Positions 7,974 through 16,925 are shown, counted from the stretch's first letter. The stretch: DNA of 64,000 bases from Actinomycetota bacterium (GCA_018268675.1 JAFDWB010000005.1:62001-126000); one strand, 5' to 3'. A program made the numbers and translations. Notes: a model not told the origin generated them from the letters alone.

Positions 7974-8245
7974 CGGCGCCACCTCACGTCGCCGATCAGC
8001 GGCAGATCGTCGTTGGCCTCGCGCTCGAAGGCGACGTCGGCGGCGGTCTCCGCGAACATCGCCCAGCGCCGGGCCTGAGCGAGGTTCACCCGCAGGTGGG
8101 GGAGGTAGCCGCCCACCCCCTCCGCCTGGTAGTGGCACTCCGACTCATACATCCACCACGGCAGCAGGCCGTACTTGAGCGCGAACCAGATCGCCCGCGC
8201 GCGAAGCCTGCCGGGCCGCCCGCCCGATCGCCGCCACTCAGACAT
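7970..8245 (-). CDS. Hypothetical protein, 91 aa
   Basis: An unrecognised 91-residue basic protein. It begins with an Arg-rich segment followed by an aromatic stretch (IWFALKYGLLPWWMYESE) that is too charged to be a confident membrane span, then a predicted helical region rich in Ala/Arg. The ATG at 8245 lies inside the end of the upstream gene (8-bp overlap) and the stop overlaps the downstream PP-loop gene by 4 bp, so it is translated as part of the operon. Sitting between the wall hydrolase block and the PP-loop pair, it could belong to either. No function is proposed. Confidence 0.6.
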   Translation of the reverse strand: MSEWRRSGGRPGRLRARAIWFALKYGLLPWWMYESECHYQAEGVGGYLPHLRVNLAQARRWAMFAETAADVAFEREANDDLPLIGDVRWRR

Positions 8246-8744
8246 GACCGCCCCCGGTCGCCTCGAAGCGGGGGAGGTAGGCGCGCCCGTCGTCGTCGTA
8301 GCGCTGTAGGAAGTCCCGCCAGGCGCCTCGCGCCGCCACGATCGTCGGCGCCTTCACCCGCAGGACCGCCTTTCCGCGCTCGACGCCGACCAGCCCGATC
8401 GACACGGCTCCGGTCCGGTATGGGACGTGCTGGAGGGCCCGGTGGGAGGCGACCTCGCGGGCGACCCGCCGGTGCGCCGCGGTGCCCGCGCGATCCTGAC
8501 CGTCCTGACCGGCGATCTGCCCGGGCGTCGGCGGGGAGGAGGCGCTCGCGCGACCGACGACCGTCGTCGATGCCGGCCGATCCCGCCCGGCCGCCGGAGC
8601 CTCCCCCCCGGGCCGATCGCCGAGACCCCCGACCACGGCGAGGGAGGCGAAGCCGACGCTCACGGCGCTCGCCAGGACCAGGATCGCCCTGGAGGCGGAT
8701 GGGTGGAGCGGCCGGTCGAGCAGCGTCCGGAGTCGCTCAACCAT
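8238..8744 (-). CDS. Single-span membrane protein of conjugation operon
   Basis: A 168-residue protein with a positively charged N-terminus, one transmembrane helix at about residues 19-41 (AILVLASAVSVGFASLAVVG), a Pro/Ala/Ser-rich linker and a C-terminal domain of about 85 residues. That domain contains HRRVAREVASHRALQHVPY and ends in a beta-rich segment (AVSIGLVGVERGKAVLRV). The topology (short cytoplasmic tail, one span, external domain) suits a channel-stabilising or substrate-binding subunit, but no family is recognised. The start at 8744 overlaps the wall hydrolase stop by 8 bp; larger upstream extensions are a shadow of that gene. Confidence 0.62.
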   Translation of the reverse strand: MVERLRTLLDRPLHPSASRAILVLASAVSVGFASLAVVGGLGDRPGGEAPAAGRDRPASTTVVGRASASSPPTPGQIAGQDGQDRAGTAAHRRVAREVASHRALQHVPYRTGAVSIGLVGVERGKAVLRVKAPTIVAARGAWRDFLQRYDDDGRAYLPRFEATGGGHV

Positions 8745-9996
8745 GTTCCACCCCCGTGCCAGCGGGGCCCGCCGCGGGCGGTTCGGCGTAGGCCCAGACG
8801 GGCCCGGGCTCGCCCATACCCTGTGCCAGCCAGGGGATGAAGGGCCCGACCCTCTCGACCCGGTCGGCGAAGTTGCCCTCGATCGTGACGATCTGATCTC
8901 CGAAGACGGCCTCGACGAGCCCCACGTGTTCGCTTTCGTGAGGACCCCAGCCGTAGAGGACGGCGTCGCCCGGAGACGGCGTCGCCGTCGGCCCGAGGTC
9001 ACGCCCCCCGTGTTCGGCGACCCAGCCATAGAAGGTTCCCGAGTAGGCGTACGGTTCGGTGCCGTCGGCCATCGCGATCCCGGCGTGCTGCCAGACCCAG
9101 GCGACGAAGAGCGCGCACCACTCCTCGCAGGGCCCGTACCTCGTGCAGTTGGAGCCGGGCGGGTGCTCTCCTTCGCCGAGCTGGGAACGCGCCACCCGGA
9201 CGATCGCCTCCCCGGAGCCGGCCGTGCCTCCTTCCGGGGTGGGCGCCGGGCAGCCCGATCCCTGTGGGACGTAGCCGGCGTCGACGGCGCGCGGGCCGTG
9301 GCCGCGGTGAGGATGACGATGACGGGGGTCGTGATGGCCGGGAGGCCGGACCGCTTCCGTGCCTTCCCGAGCTTCCGATTCGGCTTCCTGGCCGAACCCG
9401 AATTCGACCGCGCGCGCCATGACCTCGTGGGCGTAGTCCACACCCGGGCTCGAACAGGCGCCGTAGTAGCTGCAGGCCGCCTCGTAGTAGCCTTGCCAGG
9501 AGCCGCCCGCCGGGGGCGCGTGCTTCTGCCGGCGGAAGATCCGCGCCGCGGTATAGATCGCGTCGGCGGGATCGAAGATCGAGGCACCGCCGCCGTCGGC
9601 GTCGACTCTGAATTCTTCCCAGAGCGTCGGCACCGAGGGATCCGGGCTGCATTCCGATCCCCTGACGTATGCGATCTCCATCACCCCGGCGCAACCGGAG
9701 GCGGCGACTCCGCAGTGGCCGTCGTAGCCGCACTCCTGCACGCCGATCGAGGCGAGGAAGGGCCAGGAGATGTCGAATCTCCGGGCGGCCCCCATATATA
9801 TGTGCAAGCGGGCGGGCGGGATCCGGCGCGCGGCGTCGGTCGGGCTGGGTCCGGCCGCCGTGGCGGTCCCGCCACCAAGGCAGGACACCGAGGCGCCGAA
9901 GAGCGCGGTGAGCGCCGCGACGAAGAGCGCCACCGTCGTCACCGCCACCGCGAGGAAGGCGATCGGCCAGATCCGCCTTGAGGGCGCCCCGCTCAT
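8737..9996 (-). CDS. Conjugation wall hydrolase: lytic transglycosylase plus CHAP domain
   Basis: A 419-residue exported peptidoglycan hydrolase expected to open the wall for the transfer channel, comparable in layout to CwlT of ICEBs1. An N-terminal membrane anchor (residues 10-35) is followed by a lysozyme-like/transglycosylase region (residues about 55-200: WPFLASIGVQECGYDGHCG, DPADAIYTAARIFRR, GYYEAACSYYG). A His/Arg-rich linker then leads to a CHAP-type amidase/peptidase with catalytic Cys in CEEWCALFVAWVWQHAG and His in GPHESEHVGLVEAV. The many Cys suggest external disulfides. The ATG at 9996 overlaps the channel gene's stop by 4 bp. The CHAP call is strong; the transglycosylase call rests on fold-like spacing and one Glu (ECGYDG). 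Confidence 0.8.
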   Translation of the reverse strand: MSGAPSRRIWPIAFLAVAVTTVALFVAALTALFGASVSCLGGGTATAAGPSPTDAARRIPPARLHIYMGAARRFDISWPFLASIGVQECGYDGHCGVAASGCAGVMEIAYVRGSECSPDPSVPTLWEEFRVDADGGGASIFDPADAIYTAARIFRRQKHAPPAGGSWQGYYEAACSYYGACSSPGVDYAHEVMARAVEFGFGQEAESEAREGTEAVRPPGHHDPRHRHPHRGHGPRAVDAGYVPQGSGCPAPTPEGGTAGSGEAIVRVARSQLGEGEHPPGSNCTRYGPCEEWCALFVAWVWQHAGIAMADGTEPYAYSGTFYGWVAEHGGRDLGPTATPSPGDAVLYGWGPHESEHVGLVEAVFGDQIVTIEGNFADRVERVGPFIPWLAQGMGEPGPVWAYAEPPAAGPAGTGVEHG

Positions 9997-12248
9997 CGCC
10001 CGCGGCCCTCCCCGTCGCGACGCTCATCGGGTCCGCGCTCGTCTTTCTTCGCGGGAGGCTCAGGCCGCGGCGGCGCGGTCGCGGCGCGCTGATGTCGCGC
10101 GTCGTCCCGCAGCTCCTCGGCGAGGTCCGACCTCTTCCCGTCGCCGGGCTCCTGCGCGGGCGGCCGGTGGCTCTCACCGTTCGTCGGCCTCGGCGGCCGG
10201 GGTCGCGGCGGCCGGGTGGCGGGGGGCGCGACCCTGCTCGAGGGCGCAGCCCCCGCCTCGGTCGGCGTCGGCGTCGACGCACGTCCCGCCGCGCGACCAG
10301 CCCTGCGACGCGAGCGGCGCCGCCAGGCCGCCTGGCGCCCTGCGCCGCGCCGACCGCTCCCTTTCGACGGTCGGGCCTCCCCGGCGGAAGCCGCCTCCTG
10401 CTCGCCACCGCGGGCGTCCTGGTGATCAGGACGACGCCGTGGTCTGTCCATCGCCCGGTCGCCGGGCCTCCGCTCGGGCCGCCGGCGCGTGGCGCTCCGC
10501 CCGCCGGCGGCCTCCGGTCCCCGCGACCGGCCCCGGCCGCCGAGGTCGACATGCACCCGCTTGCCGCCGATCGGGACACCGGGTACGTCCAGCGGCGCGA
10601 CCGGGTTCCTGCCCCTCCCACGACCGAGGCCGAGGAACGTGCGACCTGCCCACGCGGCCCCGTTGCCGGCCCGCCGCCCCGCGCGGGAGGGAGGCCGTAG
10701 GACCGCTCTGTTCCCGACCCGCGCCCCGGCGTAGAGGGCCAGCAGGCTCAGGGTCCTGTCGCGACCGGGGGCGTCCGGCCCGGTGACGACGCCCACCAGT
10801 CCGTCCGTCAGCGAGCGCCGCTGGATGAAGACCGCCCAGAAGAACGCGCACTGCAGGCCGAAGGAGAAGAGCCAACCGAGCTGGGAGGTGGCCGAGGAGA
10901 TCGCCGCGCAGACCGCGAGCAGGATCGCCAGGATCAGCGAGTAGGCGGCCTTCCGCAGCAGGTAGCCGGCCAGCTTCGAGAGCCACGCCTTGAAGAACTG
11001 ATGTCCCCGCCCGGGGATCGTCGCCGCCACCAGCGCGACCGGGCTGAAGGCGAGCAGCAGGAGCAGTAAGACCTGGGCGACGACGATGCCGATCGAGAGC
11101 GCGCCGAGGAGGCAGAAGGCGCCGAGCTCGCAGGCGAAGACCACCACCGAGACCAGCAGGCGCTGGTACTGGCCGCCCTTTTCCATCGACGCCGCCGCGG
11201 GCGTGTCGACAGGACCCAGTTCATAGGAGCCGTTCTTCTTCCCCGGGTCGGATTCGGGCAGCTTCGAGGCGTCGCCCGCGGCGAGGGCTTCCTCCTCTTC
11301 TTCGCGTTCCTTTGAGCCGGGCGCCATCCGCAGGAAGTGGGGCCCGTACTTCTTCAGGTTGTCGACGCAGGTCTTGCCGCCGGTGGTGACCGTCTGCCCC
11401 GCTTCGAGGCTCCGGGCCGCCGCGGGCGCGATCGGCTCGACCGGGACCGATTCGGGTTCCCCTCCTTCGGCGGTGCCCGTCTTCACGCAGTGCTCGAGGC
11501 CGCCGAACTCGAGCACCGCCCAGGGCTGTGAGACCAGGAGGCCGAAGAGCTGGTCGGCGCCGGCTTCCTTGGCTTCGGACTGGGTCGAGGGCTCGCCGTC
11601 CTTCGCGATCGAGAGGAAGGCCCCCGACATCTCGTTCGTCCAGTGCGAGGCGGTGCCGATCGTCTGTCCTGGCTCCAGCACGAAGAGGAAGGCGACGCAG
11701 ACATATATGAGGGAGAGCGCGAGCTGGGAGGCGGTCTCCGCGTAGCGCCGCTGCACCAGCGCCTTCCACATCGCCCAGAGAGAGGCGAAGGAGACCGCCA
11801 GCACCATCCACGGCCCCCCGAAGACGGTGGTGTAGATGGTCCCGATCGCCCGCGAGACCGGCCCGAGCGCCCCGGCGCCGCCCGTCGCCGCCGACCCGTT
11901 GACGAGATCGAGAGAGAAGGCGAAGCCGAAGAGTTCGATCAGGAGGTTCGCGAGCCAGGCGGTGAACTGCCAGAGCAGGTTCGCGAAGAAGAAGGCGATC
12001 ATCGGCAGCAGGCCGGAGACGTCGATTCCGCTGAAGACGCCGGCCGAGATCGCGGTGAAGTGCTCGTCGAGTTCGTAGCTGCCGAGCGACCAGGTGCCCT
12101 TCAGTCCGGCGAGCGAGGGGCCCGGCCCGACGTTCGCCCAGACGTCGGCGTGCGCGAGCGGGACCGCCAGACCGAGCATGGCCACCGCCAGCCCGAGGGC
12201 GGCGAGTGGGGCCCGCCACCGCCGCAGGAGAGCCGCCGGCGCCCTCAC
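9993..12248 (-). CDS. TrbL/VirB6-like polytopic channel protein
   Basis: A 751-residue membrane protein with a signal-peptide-like start (residues 12-35), a periplasm-side segment, hydrophobic spans at roughly 75-130 and 145-205 and a second cluster near 365-475 (GAFCLLGALSIGIVVAQVLLLLLLAFSP is part of it; GWLFSFGLQCAFFWAVF closes it). The two clusters are separated by a soluble loop with Cys pairs. The last 230 residues are hydrophilic, Arg/Pro-rich and low complexity. This layout matches the VirB6/TrbL family that forms the inner-membrane channel of type IV secretion. It lies between VirB4 and the wall hydrolase, overlapping both by 4 bp. Family identity is from topology and context; no short diagnostic motif exists. 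Confidence 0.72.
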   Translation of the reverse strand: MRAPAALLRRWRAPLAALGLAVAMLGLAVPLAHADVWANVGPGPSLAGLKGTWSLGSYELDEHFTAISAGVFSGIDVSGLLPMIAFFFANLLWQFTAWLANLLIELFGFAFSLDLVNGSAATGGAGALGPVSRAIGTIYTTVFGGPWMVLAVSFASLWAMWKALVQRRYAETASQLALSLIYVCVAFLFVLEPGQTIGTASHWTNEMSGAFLSIAKDGEPSTQSEAKEAGADQLFGLLVSQPWAVLEFGGLEHCVKTGTAEGGEPESVPVEPIAPAAARSLEAGQTVTTGGKTCVDNLKKYGPHFLRMAPGSKEREEEEEALAAGDASKLPESDPGKKNGSYELGPVDTPAAASMEKGGQYQRLLVSVVVFACELGAFCLLGALSIGIVVAQVLLLLLLAFSPVALVAATIPGRGHQFFKAWLSKLAGYLLRKAAYSLILAILLAVCAAISSATSQLGWLFSFGLQCAFFWAVFIQRRSLTDGLVGVVTGPDAPGRDRTLSLLALYAGARVGNRAVLRPPSRAGRRAGNGAAWAGRTFLGLGRGRGRNPVAPLDVPGVPIGGKRVHVDLGGRGRSRGPEAAGGRSATRRRPERRPGDRAMDRPRRRPDHQDARGGEQEAASAGEARPSKGSGRRGAGRQAAWRRRSRRRAGRAAGRASTPTPTEAGAAPSSRVAPPATRPPRPRPPRPTNGESHRPPAQEPGDGKRSDLAEELRDDARHQRAATAPPRPEPPAKKDERGPDERRDGEGRGR

Positions 12249-14845
12249 GAGTCGACCTCCGTGGCGCGGTCATCGTGTCGGTGGCCGCGGCGCCGGGCGC
12301 CCGATGCCGAGGGGCCGCCACCCCGATGCCCCCGTCGCCGTCCGGCGGGGCCCGGTCCACCCTCGGCGTGGTCACCCCGGGCTCGGGAGGTCGCGTCGCC
12401 GGCGACGTGGCGGCGCGGGGAGCTCCTCCCCGGGGTGGTGTCGAGCTCGGCGAGGAGGCCCGGGTCGGGGTCGACCTGCACCTCGCCCCAGCGCCCGTCG
12501 AGGTCGCGCTGGAGCCCCCGGCCGCGCCGGTATTCGGTCAGCCGGGCGGCGAGGCCGCCCTCCTCCGGATCGAGGCCGAACTCCTCGAGCCCGCGGGCGG
12601 CGGCCCGCGGTGAGTCCTGGCCGAAGAGGAAGACCGTGCCGACCAGCTGGGCCAGCTCACCGAGATCCTCGACCTGCTGGGTCGCCAGCAGGACGGTGGC
12701 GTTGAAGGCGCGACCGAGCCGGATCAGCCGGTTCAGCAGCGCCCGCCCCTGCGAGGAGGCGAAGAACACCCAGCCCTCGTCGAGGAGGACGATCTTGTGG
12801 CGCCGGCGTTCGCCGGAGATCAGCTTCAGGGTCAGCGCGGCGACCAGCGCCAGCGTCGCCACCGAGACCCGCTCGTTGCGCGTATAGGCGGCGCGGTCGG
12901 TGCCGGGCTCGGGCAGGTTCAGTCCCGGCATCCGGATCGTGATCAGGCCCGGCTCGCCCTCGCCGCCGCCCGGCAGCTTCGCGTCGGCCTCGGCGGGGTC
13001 GGAGAAGCCGAGCCGGGCGAGGCCGAAGTCGGCGACCACCTCGAGCGCCTCCGCGGTGTCGCGGGCGCCGGGCGCCACGGATGCGCGGAGACGATCGACG
13101 ACCCCGAGCAGGCTTCGCTCGTCGTCGCGGACGGCGTCGCGGACGGCGCGATCGATCGCCACCTCCCAGGAGGAGTGCGGATCGCGCAGCAGCTCCAGCA
13201 GGTAGGAGGAGGCCAGTTCCTCGCGCAGCTCGGGCAGCCCGATCCGCAGCGGATCGAGTTTGCCGCGGTGGACCGGGTCGGCCGAGAGCTCCAGCACCTC
13301 GACCTCGCCCTCGCCGAGCCCGGAGAGCTCGGCGAGCCGGTGGTCGGGCTTCGGGTCGAAGTCGATCACGAGGCTGCCGCGCAGGAGCCCCGCGTGGGCG
13401 ATCGCCTGGGCGGCGATCGTCTTGCCCGAGCCCGGCGTCCCCGTGAAGAGGACCGCCGAGGGCCGGGAGTCGCGCGGCGCCTCGGTCGGGTCGAAGCCCA
13501 CCGGCCGCCCGGCGACCGGGTCGTAACCGAGGTAGACGCCGCCCGGCGAGCCCACCGCCGCGGTGGCGACCGGGACGCTCGCCGCCACCTGCTCGGTGGT
13601 CATCTGGCGCCGGTAGTCGGCGACGGCGCCGCCGTCCGGGCGCGGCAGGTGGTCGAGGAAGAGCGCGTGCTGGAGGCCCCGGGGGCGATGCAACGACACC
13701 TCGCCGTAGCGCTCGCGCAGGGTGGTGACCCGGGCCTCCAGCGTCTCGGGGTCGGCCGCGGCGACCGCCAGCGAGATCGAGGCGCGGAGCATCGGCGGCC
13801 GCGCGACCGAGGAGAGGATCGCCTCGTACTCGCGGGCGAGCTCGCGGTCCTCCTCGGCGAGCGCGCCGGGGCCGGTCGGCGAGCCTGCGAGCTGCTCCCT
13901 GTAGGAGTGCTCGACGTCGAGGACCCGGCGGCGGACCTGCGCGAGGGCGTCGCGGTTGCCGATCAGATCGGCGTGGAGGACCGCGTCGACCGGCCCGGCG
14001 CCTTCCAGGGGCGCGAAGAGGATCTCGGCGGCGCCGGGGAACTCGGCCTCCTCGGCCAGCGACCCCAGGCAGAGGAAAGCCTGATGGGAGTCGCCGCGCT
14101 CGGACTCGACCACCAGCGACGGCGGCTGGCCGGGCTCCTCGCGCATCGGCGCGTTGGCCGGCTCCCAGAGGTCGGATTCGAGCGGCTCGTAGAGGACGTC
14201 GGTGCCCTCGCCGCCCAGGATCAACGCGTCGGGCTGCCAGTGGCGCTCGAGGTCGGGCTCCCCGAGCCCGCGGTACGCCGCCCGGCGGAGCAGCCACTGC
14301 AGCTCCTCGGTCCCGGCGCGCCGCAGCTCGAGGACCGAGGCCGCGCGGCCGAAGGCCCGGCGCTCGGCCTCGGCGAGCGAGCGGAGCTCGGCGCCCGAGA
14401 TCGGGCTCGGCCCGCCGACGCCCACGACCTCCTCGAGCCGGCGCCTGGCCCGGCCGACCGAGCGGAGCGGACCGCCGCCCCCGCGGCCCTCGACCAGGGA
14501 GATCGCCAGGTAGACCTCGGGGACATGGGAGTCGAGCGCGGCGAGCCGGTCCTGCTGGGCCTCGAGGTGGCGATGCCACCGCCCCCGGTCGGCGTGGTCG
14601 GGGTCCGCCATCCACGCCAGCTCGGCGGCGTAGTCGGCGGCGGGGTAGGGCCGGGCGACCCGGTAGATCGAGAGGTCCGCCCCGACCGCGGCGACCAGGC
14701 GCTCGAGCCGGTGGAGGAGTCCCCACTTCTCGGCGACCGGGAGGAAGGGGTAGGAGCGCGACTCGACCCGGTAGAGCCCGGCCGCCTCGCCGCCCGGACC
14801 GATCAGGACGTTCGAGCGCGCGTAGCGCAGGGGGAACCGGATCAC
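12245..14845 (-). CDS. VirB4/TraC-type conjugation ATPase
   Basis: An 866-residue ATPase that powers assembly or substrate movement in the type IV secretion channel. The N-terminal 430 residues are the VirB4-type accessory region. Walker A is FTGTPGSGKT near residue 468, followed by SLVIDFDPKPDHRL. Walker B is KIVLLDEGWVFF near residue 682, and NATVLLATQQVEDL fits the sensor/Gln motif after it. The C-terminal 90 residues are disordered (Arg/Gly/Asp-rich). The ATG at 14845 overlaps the TcpE-like gene's stop by 4 bp. Length and motif order match actinobacterial and firmicute VirB4 proteins of conjugative elements. Confidence 0.9.
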   Translation of the reverse strand: MIRFPLRYARSNVLIGPGGEAAGLYRVESRSYPFLPVAEKWGLLHRLERLVAAVGADLSIYRVARPYPAADYAAELAWMADPDHADRGRWHRHLEAQQDRLAALDSHVPEVYLAISLVEGRGGGGPLRSVGRARRRLEEVVGVGGPSPISGAELRSLAEAERRAFGRAASVLELRRAGTEELQWLLRRAAYRGLGEPDLERHWQPDALILGGEGTDVLYEPLESDLWEPANAPMREEPGQPPSLVVESERGDSHQAFLCLGSLAEEAEFPGAAEILFAPLEGAGPVDAVLHADLIGNRDALAQVRRRVLDVEHSYREQLAGSPTGPGALAEEDRELAREYEAILSSVARPPMLRASISLAVAAADPETLEARVTTLRERYGEVSLHRPRGLQHALFLDHLPRPDGGAVADYRRQMTTEQVAASVPVATAAVGSPGGVYLGYDPVAGRPVGFDPTEAPRDSRPSAVLFTGTPGSGKTIAAQAIAHAGLLRGSLVIDFDPKPDHRLAELSGLGEGEVEVLELSADPVHRGKLDPLRIGLPELREELASSYLLELLRDPHSSWEVAIDRAVRDAVRDDERSLLGVVDRLRASVAPGARDTAEALEVVADFGLARLGFSDPAEADAKLPGGGEGEPGLITIRMPGLNLPEPGTDRAAYTRNERVSVATLALVAALTLKLISGERRRHKIVLLDEGWVFFASSQGRALLNRLIRLGRAFNATVLLATQQVEDLGELAQLVGTVFLFGQDSPRAAARGLEEFGLDPEEGGLAARLTEYRRGRGLQRDLDGRWGEVQVDPDPGLLAELDTTPGRSSPRRHVAGDATSRARGDHAEGGPGPAGRRRGHRGGGPSASGARRRGHRHDDRATEVDS

Positions 14846-15546
14846 GGCCGGACCTCCAGGGTCTGGCCGGGGCGGAGCGCGACCCGGTGGCGTAGCCTGC
14901 CTCGGCGGGAGAGTCGTCCGGGTTCGCGGACGACCAGCGCGCCGCCCAGGCGTCGCCTCACGATGACCGGGGAGGTGAAATGGACGGCGCCCGGCCCGGT
15001 GAGGCGGGCGTGGCGGAGCCGCAGCCCGCTCGCGTCATGGGCGATCCAGAGGCGGGTGTCGAGGGCGCGGCGGGTCCCGACCGGCGGCAGTCCGCGGCCG
15101 AGCGAGCGCCTCGGCGGGGCGAGGCGCAGACCCAACCACGAGATCGCGAAGCGCTCCGGGCGGCGGCCGTCCGGGGTCGCCTGGGTCGCCACCGTCGCGA
15201 TGGCGATCGGCACCACGACCAGCCTGATCGGCCAGTCGAGCGCGCCCAGGACGACCCCGGCGACCATCGTCCCCGTGGCCGCCGCGGCGGCGGCGAGGAG
15301 CCCGGCGGTCCTGTCTGCGATGGCGAGGCCGCCTGCTCCGGCCGCCGCCGCCGCGACCACGGGGACGATGAATGAGCCCGAGCCGAGCGCCAGCACCGCC
15401 ACCAGCGAGCCGGCGAACCAGCCCAGCCACCGCAGAGGGATCCCGCCGGGTACCGGGAGCGGGCGCCCCTCGACCTGATGGATGCGCCGCTCGGGCGAGA
15501 AGATCCGCTGGTAGGAGCGGACCCCGTCGGTGCCGCCGTCGGTCAC
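14842..15546 (-). CDS. TcpE/PrgI-like conjugal membrane protein
   Basis: A 234-residue protein with the TcpE-like N-terminal signature YQRIFSPERRIHQVEGRPL and then PGGIPLRWLGW. Two or three hydrophobic spans follow (residues about 40-130), and then a basic beta-rich C-terminal domain (RLTGPGAVHFTSPVIVRRRLG) of about 100 residues ends it. TcpE-family proteins pair with VirB4 at the inner membrane, and here the gene directly precedes virB4 with a 4-bp overlap. The C-terminal extension is longer than in minimal TcpE proteins. Confidence 0.68.
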   Translation of the reverse strand: MTDGGTDGVRSYQRIFSPERRIHQVEGRPLPVPGGIPLRWLGWFAGSLVAVLALGSGSFIVPVVAAAAAGAGGLAIADRTAGLLAAAAAATGTMVAGVVLGALDWPIRLVVVPIAIATVATQATPDGRRPERFAISWLGLRLAPPRRSLGRGLPPVGTRRALDTRLWIAHDASGLRLRHARLTGPGAVHFTSPVIVRRRLGGALVVREPGRLSRRGRLRHRVALRPGQTLEVRP

Positions 15547-15851
15547 GGCAGCACCTGGTGGGCGATGGCTTTCGCCGCTTCGGCGACCTGACCGGGGGCG
15601 AAGACGAGCCAGCCGACGACGATCGCCGCGCAGAAGAACATCACCAGCTCGGTGAACCGCCGGTTGACGAGGAAGAAGAGCGCGAAGATCGCGACGATCC
15701 CCGTGTAGAGCTCGCCCGCGTATTCGCGCAGCAGCCCGGCGAGGTTCGACCCGATCGAGTTGCCGCCCGCCAGCGCGGCGGCGGGCGCGACAAGCGCGAC
15801 GATCGCCGCCGCCAGCAGCGCGCCCAGGAGGGACCGCATGCGCCGCCTCAT
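15543..15851 (-). CDS. Small two-span membrane protein, pilin/VirB2-like position
   Basis: A 102-residue protein with an Arg start, a cleavable-looking signal sequence ending near ALAGG (residue 30), then two hydrophobic helices (LYTGIVAIFALFFLV and ELVMFFCAAIVVGWLVFAP). Size and topology resemble VirB2/TrbC-type pilins or TcpD-like small membrane subunits, and it sits between TcpC and TcpE homologues with 4-bp overlaps on both sides. No sequence motif distinguishes the options. Confidence 0.65.
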   Translation of the reverse strand: MRRRMRSLLGALLAAAIVALVAPAAALAGGNSIGSNLAGLLREYAGELYTGIVAIFALFFLVNRRFTELVMFFCAAIVVGWLVFAPGQVAEAAKAIAHQVLP

Positions 15852-16717
15852 GCGACCGCCCCCTCGACCGCGGCGACGTACCAGCGCCGCGCCCGCTCCG
15901 CCACCCGCAGGCGGTAGGTCAGCGGGTAGACCGCGCCGCTCGCCGGGTCGCGCAGGCTGACCCCGACGGTGATCTCGCGCACGGCACCTTCACCGCCGCC
16001 GAGCTGTCGGGATCGGCCGACCGAGGCGACATCGAGCGCGCCGCCGAGCGGCACCACGGTGGCGCCGGGCGCGAGCAGATAGGAGAGTTCGGAGGTCCTG
16101 CCGGCCGAGACATAGGCCGGGATGAACTTCGAGACCAGCTCGCCGATCGCGCCGGCGCCGGATCCGGCGATCGGCCGGGGCCGCTCGGGGTCGACCCCGG
16201 CCGGCGCCGGTACCGCGACGATGGAGGGCGCACCCAGGGCCGCCGCCTCGCCCGCCTCCTGGCGGACGATCGGGACGGCCAGATCGAGGGTGCGCGCGTC
16301 GCGGAGATCGCAGGAGACGGTGAGGACCCAGCGCCCGCCGCCGAGCGGGGCGCCCCTCACCACCTCCGCCTGGGCCACCCCGCCGGCGGGATGCGGCCGG
16401 CGTCCGGCGCCGAGATGTGCGCCTTCTGCGAGGTAGGCCCGAAGATCGTCCGGGGAGGGCGATTCGAGATAGGTCCGCGCGAAACCGACCGCCAGCGCTT
16501 CGGCCGCCCGGCCGGGCCCGCCGGACCGGGCGCGGCCGACCTCCGCCGGGCCCCGTGCGGGCGATTCGAGGAGGGCCGCACCACCCCGGATCAGCAGGAC
16601 GACGAGGACCGCCCAGAGGGCGACCCGGCCGACCGGGCGCAGCGCGGCGCCCAGCGGCCTGGCCTCGACCCCCCTTCTTCCCCTTCGTGAAAAGTCACCT
16701 GGTGACACCTGACCCAC
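15848..16717 (-). CDS. TcpC/VirB8-like conjugal transfer protein
   Basis: A 289-residue bitopic membrane protein. After a basic N-terminus there is one span at about residues 32-48 (ALWAVLVVLLIRGGAALL). Two successive external domains of similar size follow (about 70-165 and 175-289), each with the NTF2-like pattern of a helix-rich start and a beta-sheet finish (FARTYLESPSPDDLRAYL; RWVLTVSCDLRDARTLDL; VREITVGVSLRDP; ARRWYVAAVEGAVA). Two NTF2-like domains after one span is the TcpC layout, functional equivalent of VirB8. It is the first gene of the convoy, about 70 bp from a large palindrome. Confidence 0.72.
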   Translation of the reverse strand: MGQVSPGDFSRRGRRGVEARPLGAALRPVGRVALWAVLVVLLIRGGAALLESPARGPAEVGRARSGGPGRAAEALAVGFARTYLESPSPDDLRAYLAEGAHLGAGRRPHPAGGVAQAEVVRGAPLGGGRWVLTVSCDLRDARTLDLAVPIVRQEAGEAAALGAPSIVAVPAPAGVDPERPRPIAGSGAGAIGELVSKFIPAYVSAGRTSELSYLLAPGATVVPLGGALDVASVGRSRQLGGGEGAVREITVGVSLRDPASGAVYPLTYRLRVAERARRWYVAAVEGAVA

Positions 16718-16783
16718 CTCCGTCTCGCGTGTCCGCCGAATTGCGGCTTCGCTAAGACAGACGGCGAAGGTGCCCAGTTGGTC

Positions 16784-16815
16784 ACAAACGTACCGATGAC
16801 CATTTGTACGTTGGT
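16784..16815. promoter_or_regulatory. 32-bp imperfect palindrome, candidate operator
   Basis: The sequence reads symmetrically as AC-AACGTAC-ATG-CAT-GTACGTT-GT with two-base gaps, including perfect AACGTAC/GTACGTT arms at 16787-16793 and 16806-16812. It lies between the divergent conjugation convoy (start 16717) and the arsR gene, where a repressor could control the convoy. The size suits an ArsR-family dimer or two dimers. Binding is inferred. Confidence 0.6.
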
Positions 16816-16851
16816 GAAAGGGAGTGTGTTTTCAGTGGTGCGTCATCGTGT

Positions 16852-16892
16852 GCCGGCCAAATTCGCGGCCCGACCGTCTATAGGAGTAGTGA
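16852..16892 (+). promoter_or_regulatory. Promoter shared with the ECF sigma gene
   Basis: GCCGGCCAAATT (16852-16863) and CCGTCTATAG (16874-16883) are separated by the same distance as in the promoter of the sigma gene at 23118-23158, and the two stretches match over about 40 bp. The -10-like CGTCTATAG suits an ECF-type promoter. Transcription would start near 16890, ahead of arsR. Confidence 0.6.
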
Positions 16893-16925
16893 GTGTGTGT
16901 GTGTCGACGCGAGAGGAGCAGTCAG

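Noticed and set aside
12797-15478. 893-codon plus-strand open frame opposite VirB4 and TcpE
   Set aside because: It is an antisense shadow; the minus-strand product has complete Walker motifs and GC-rich third positions.
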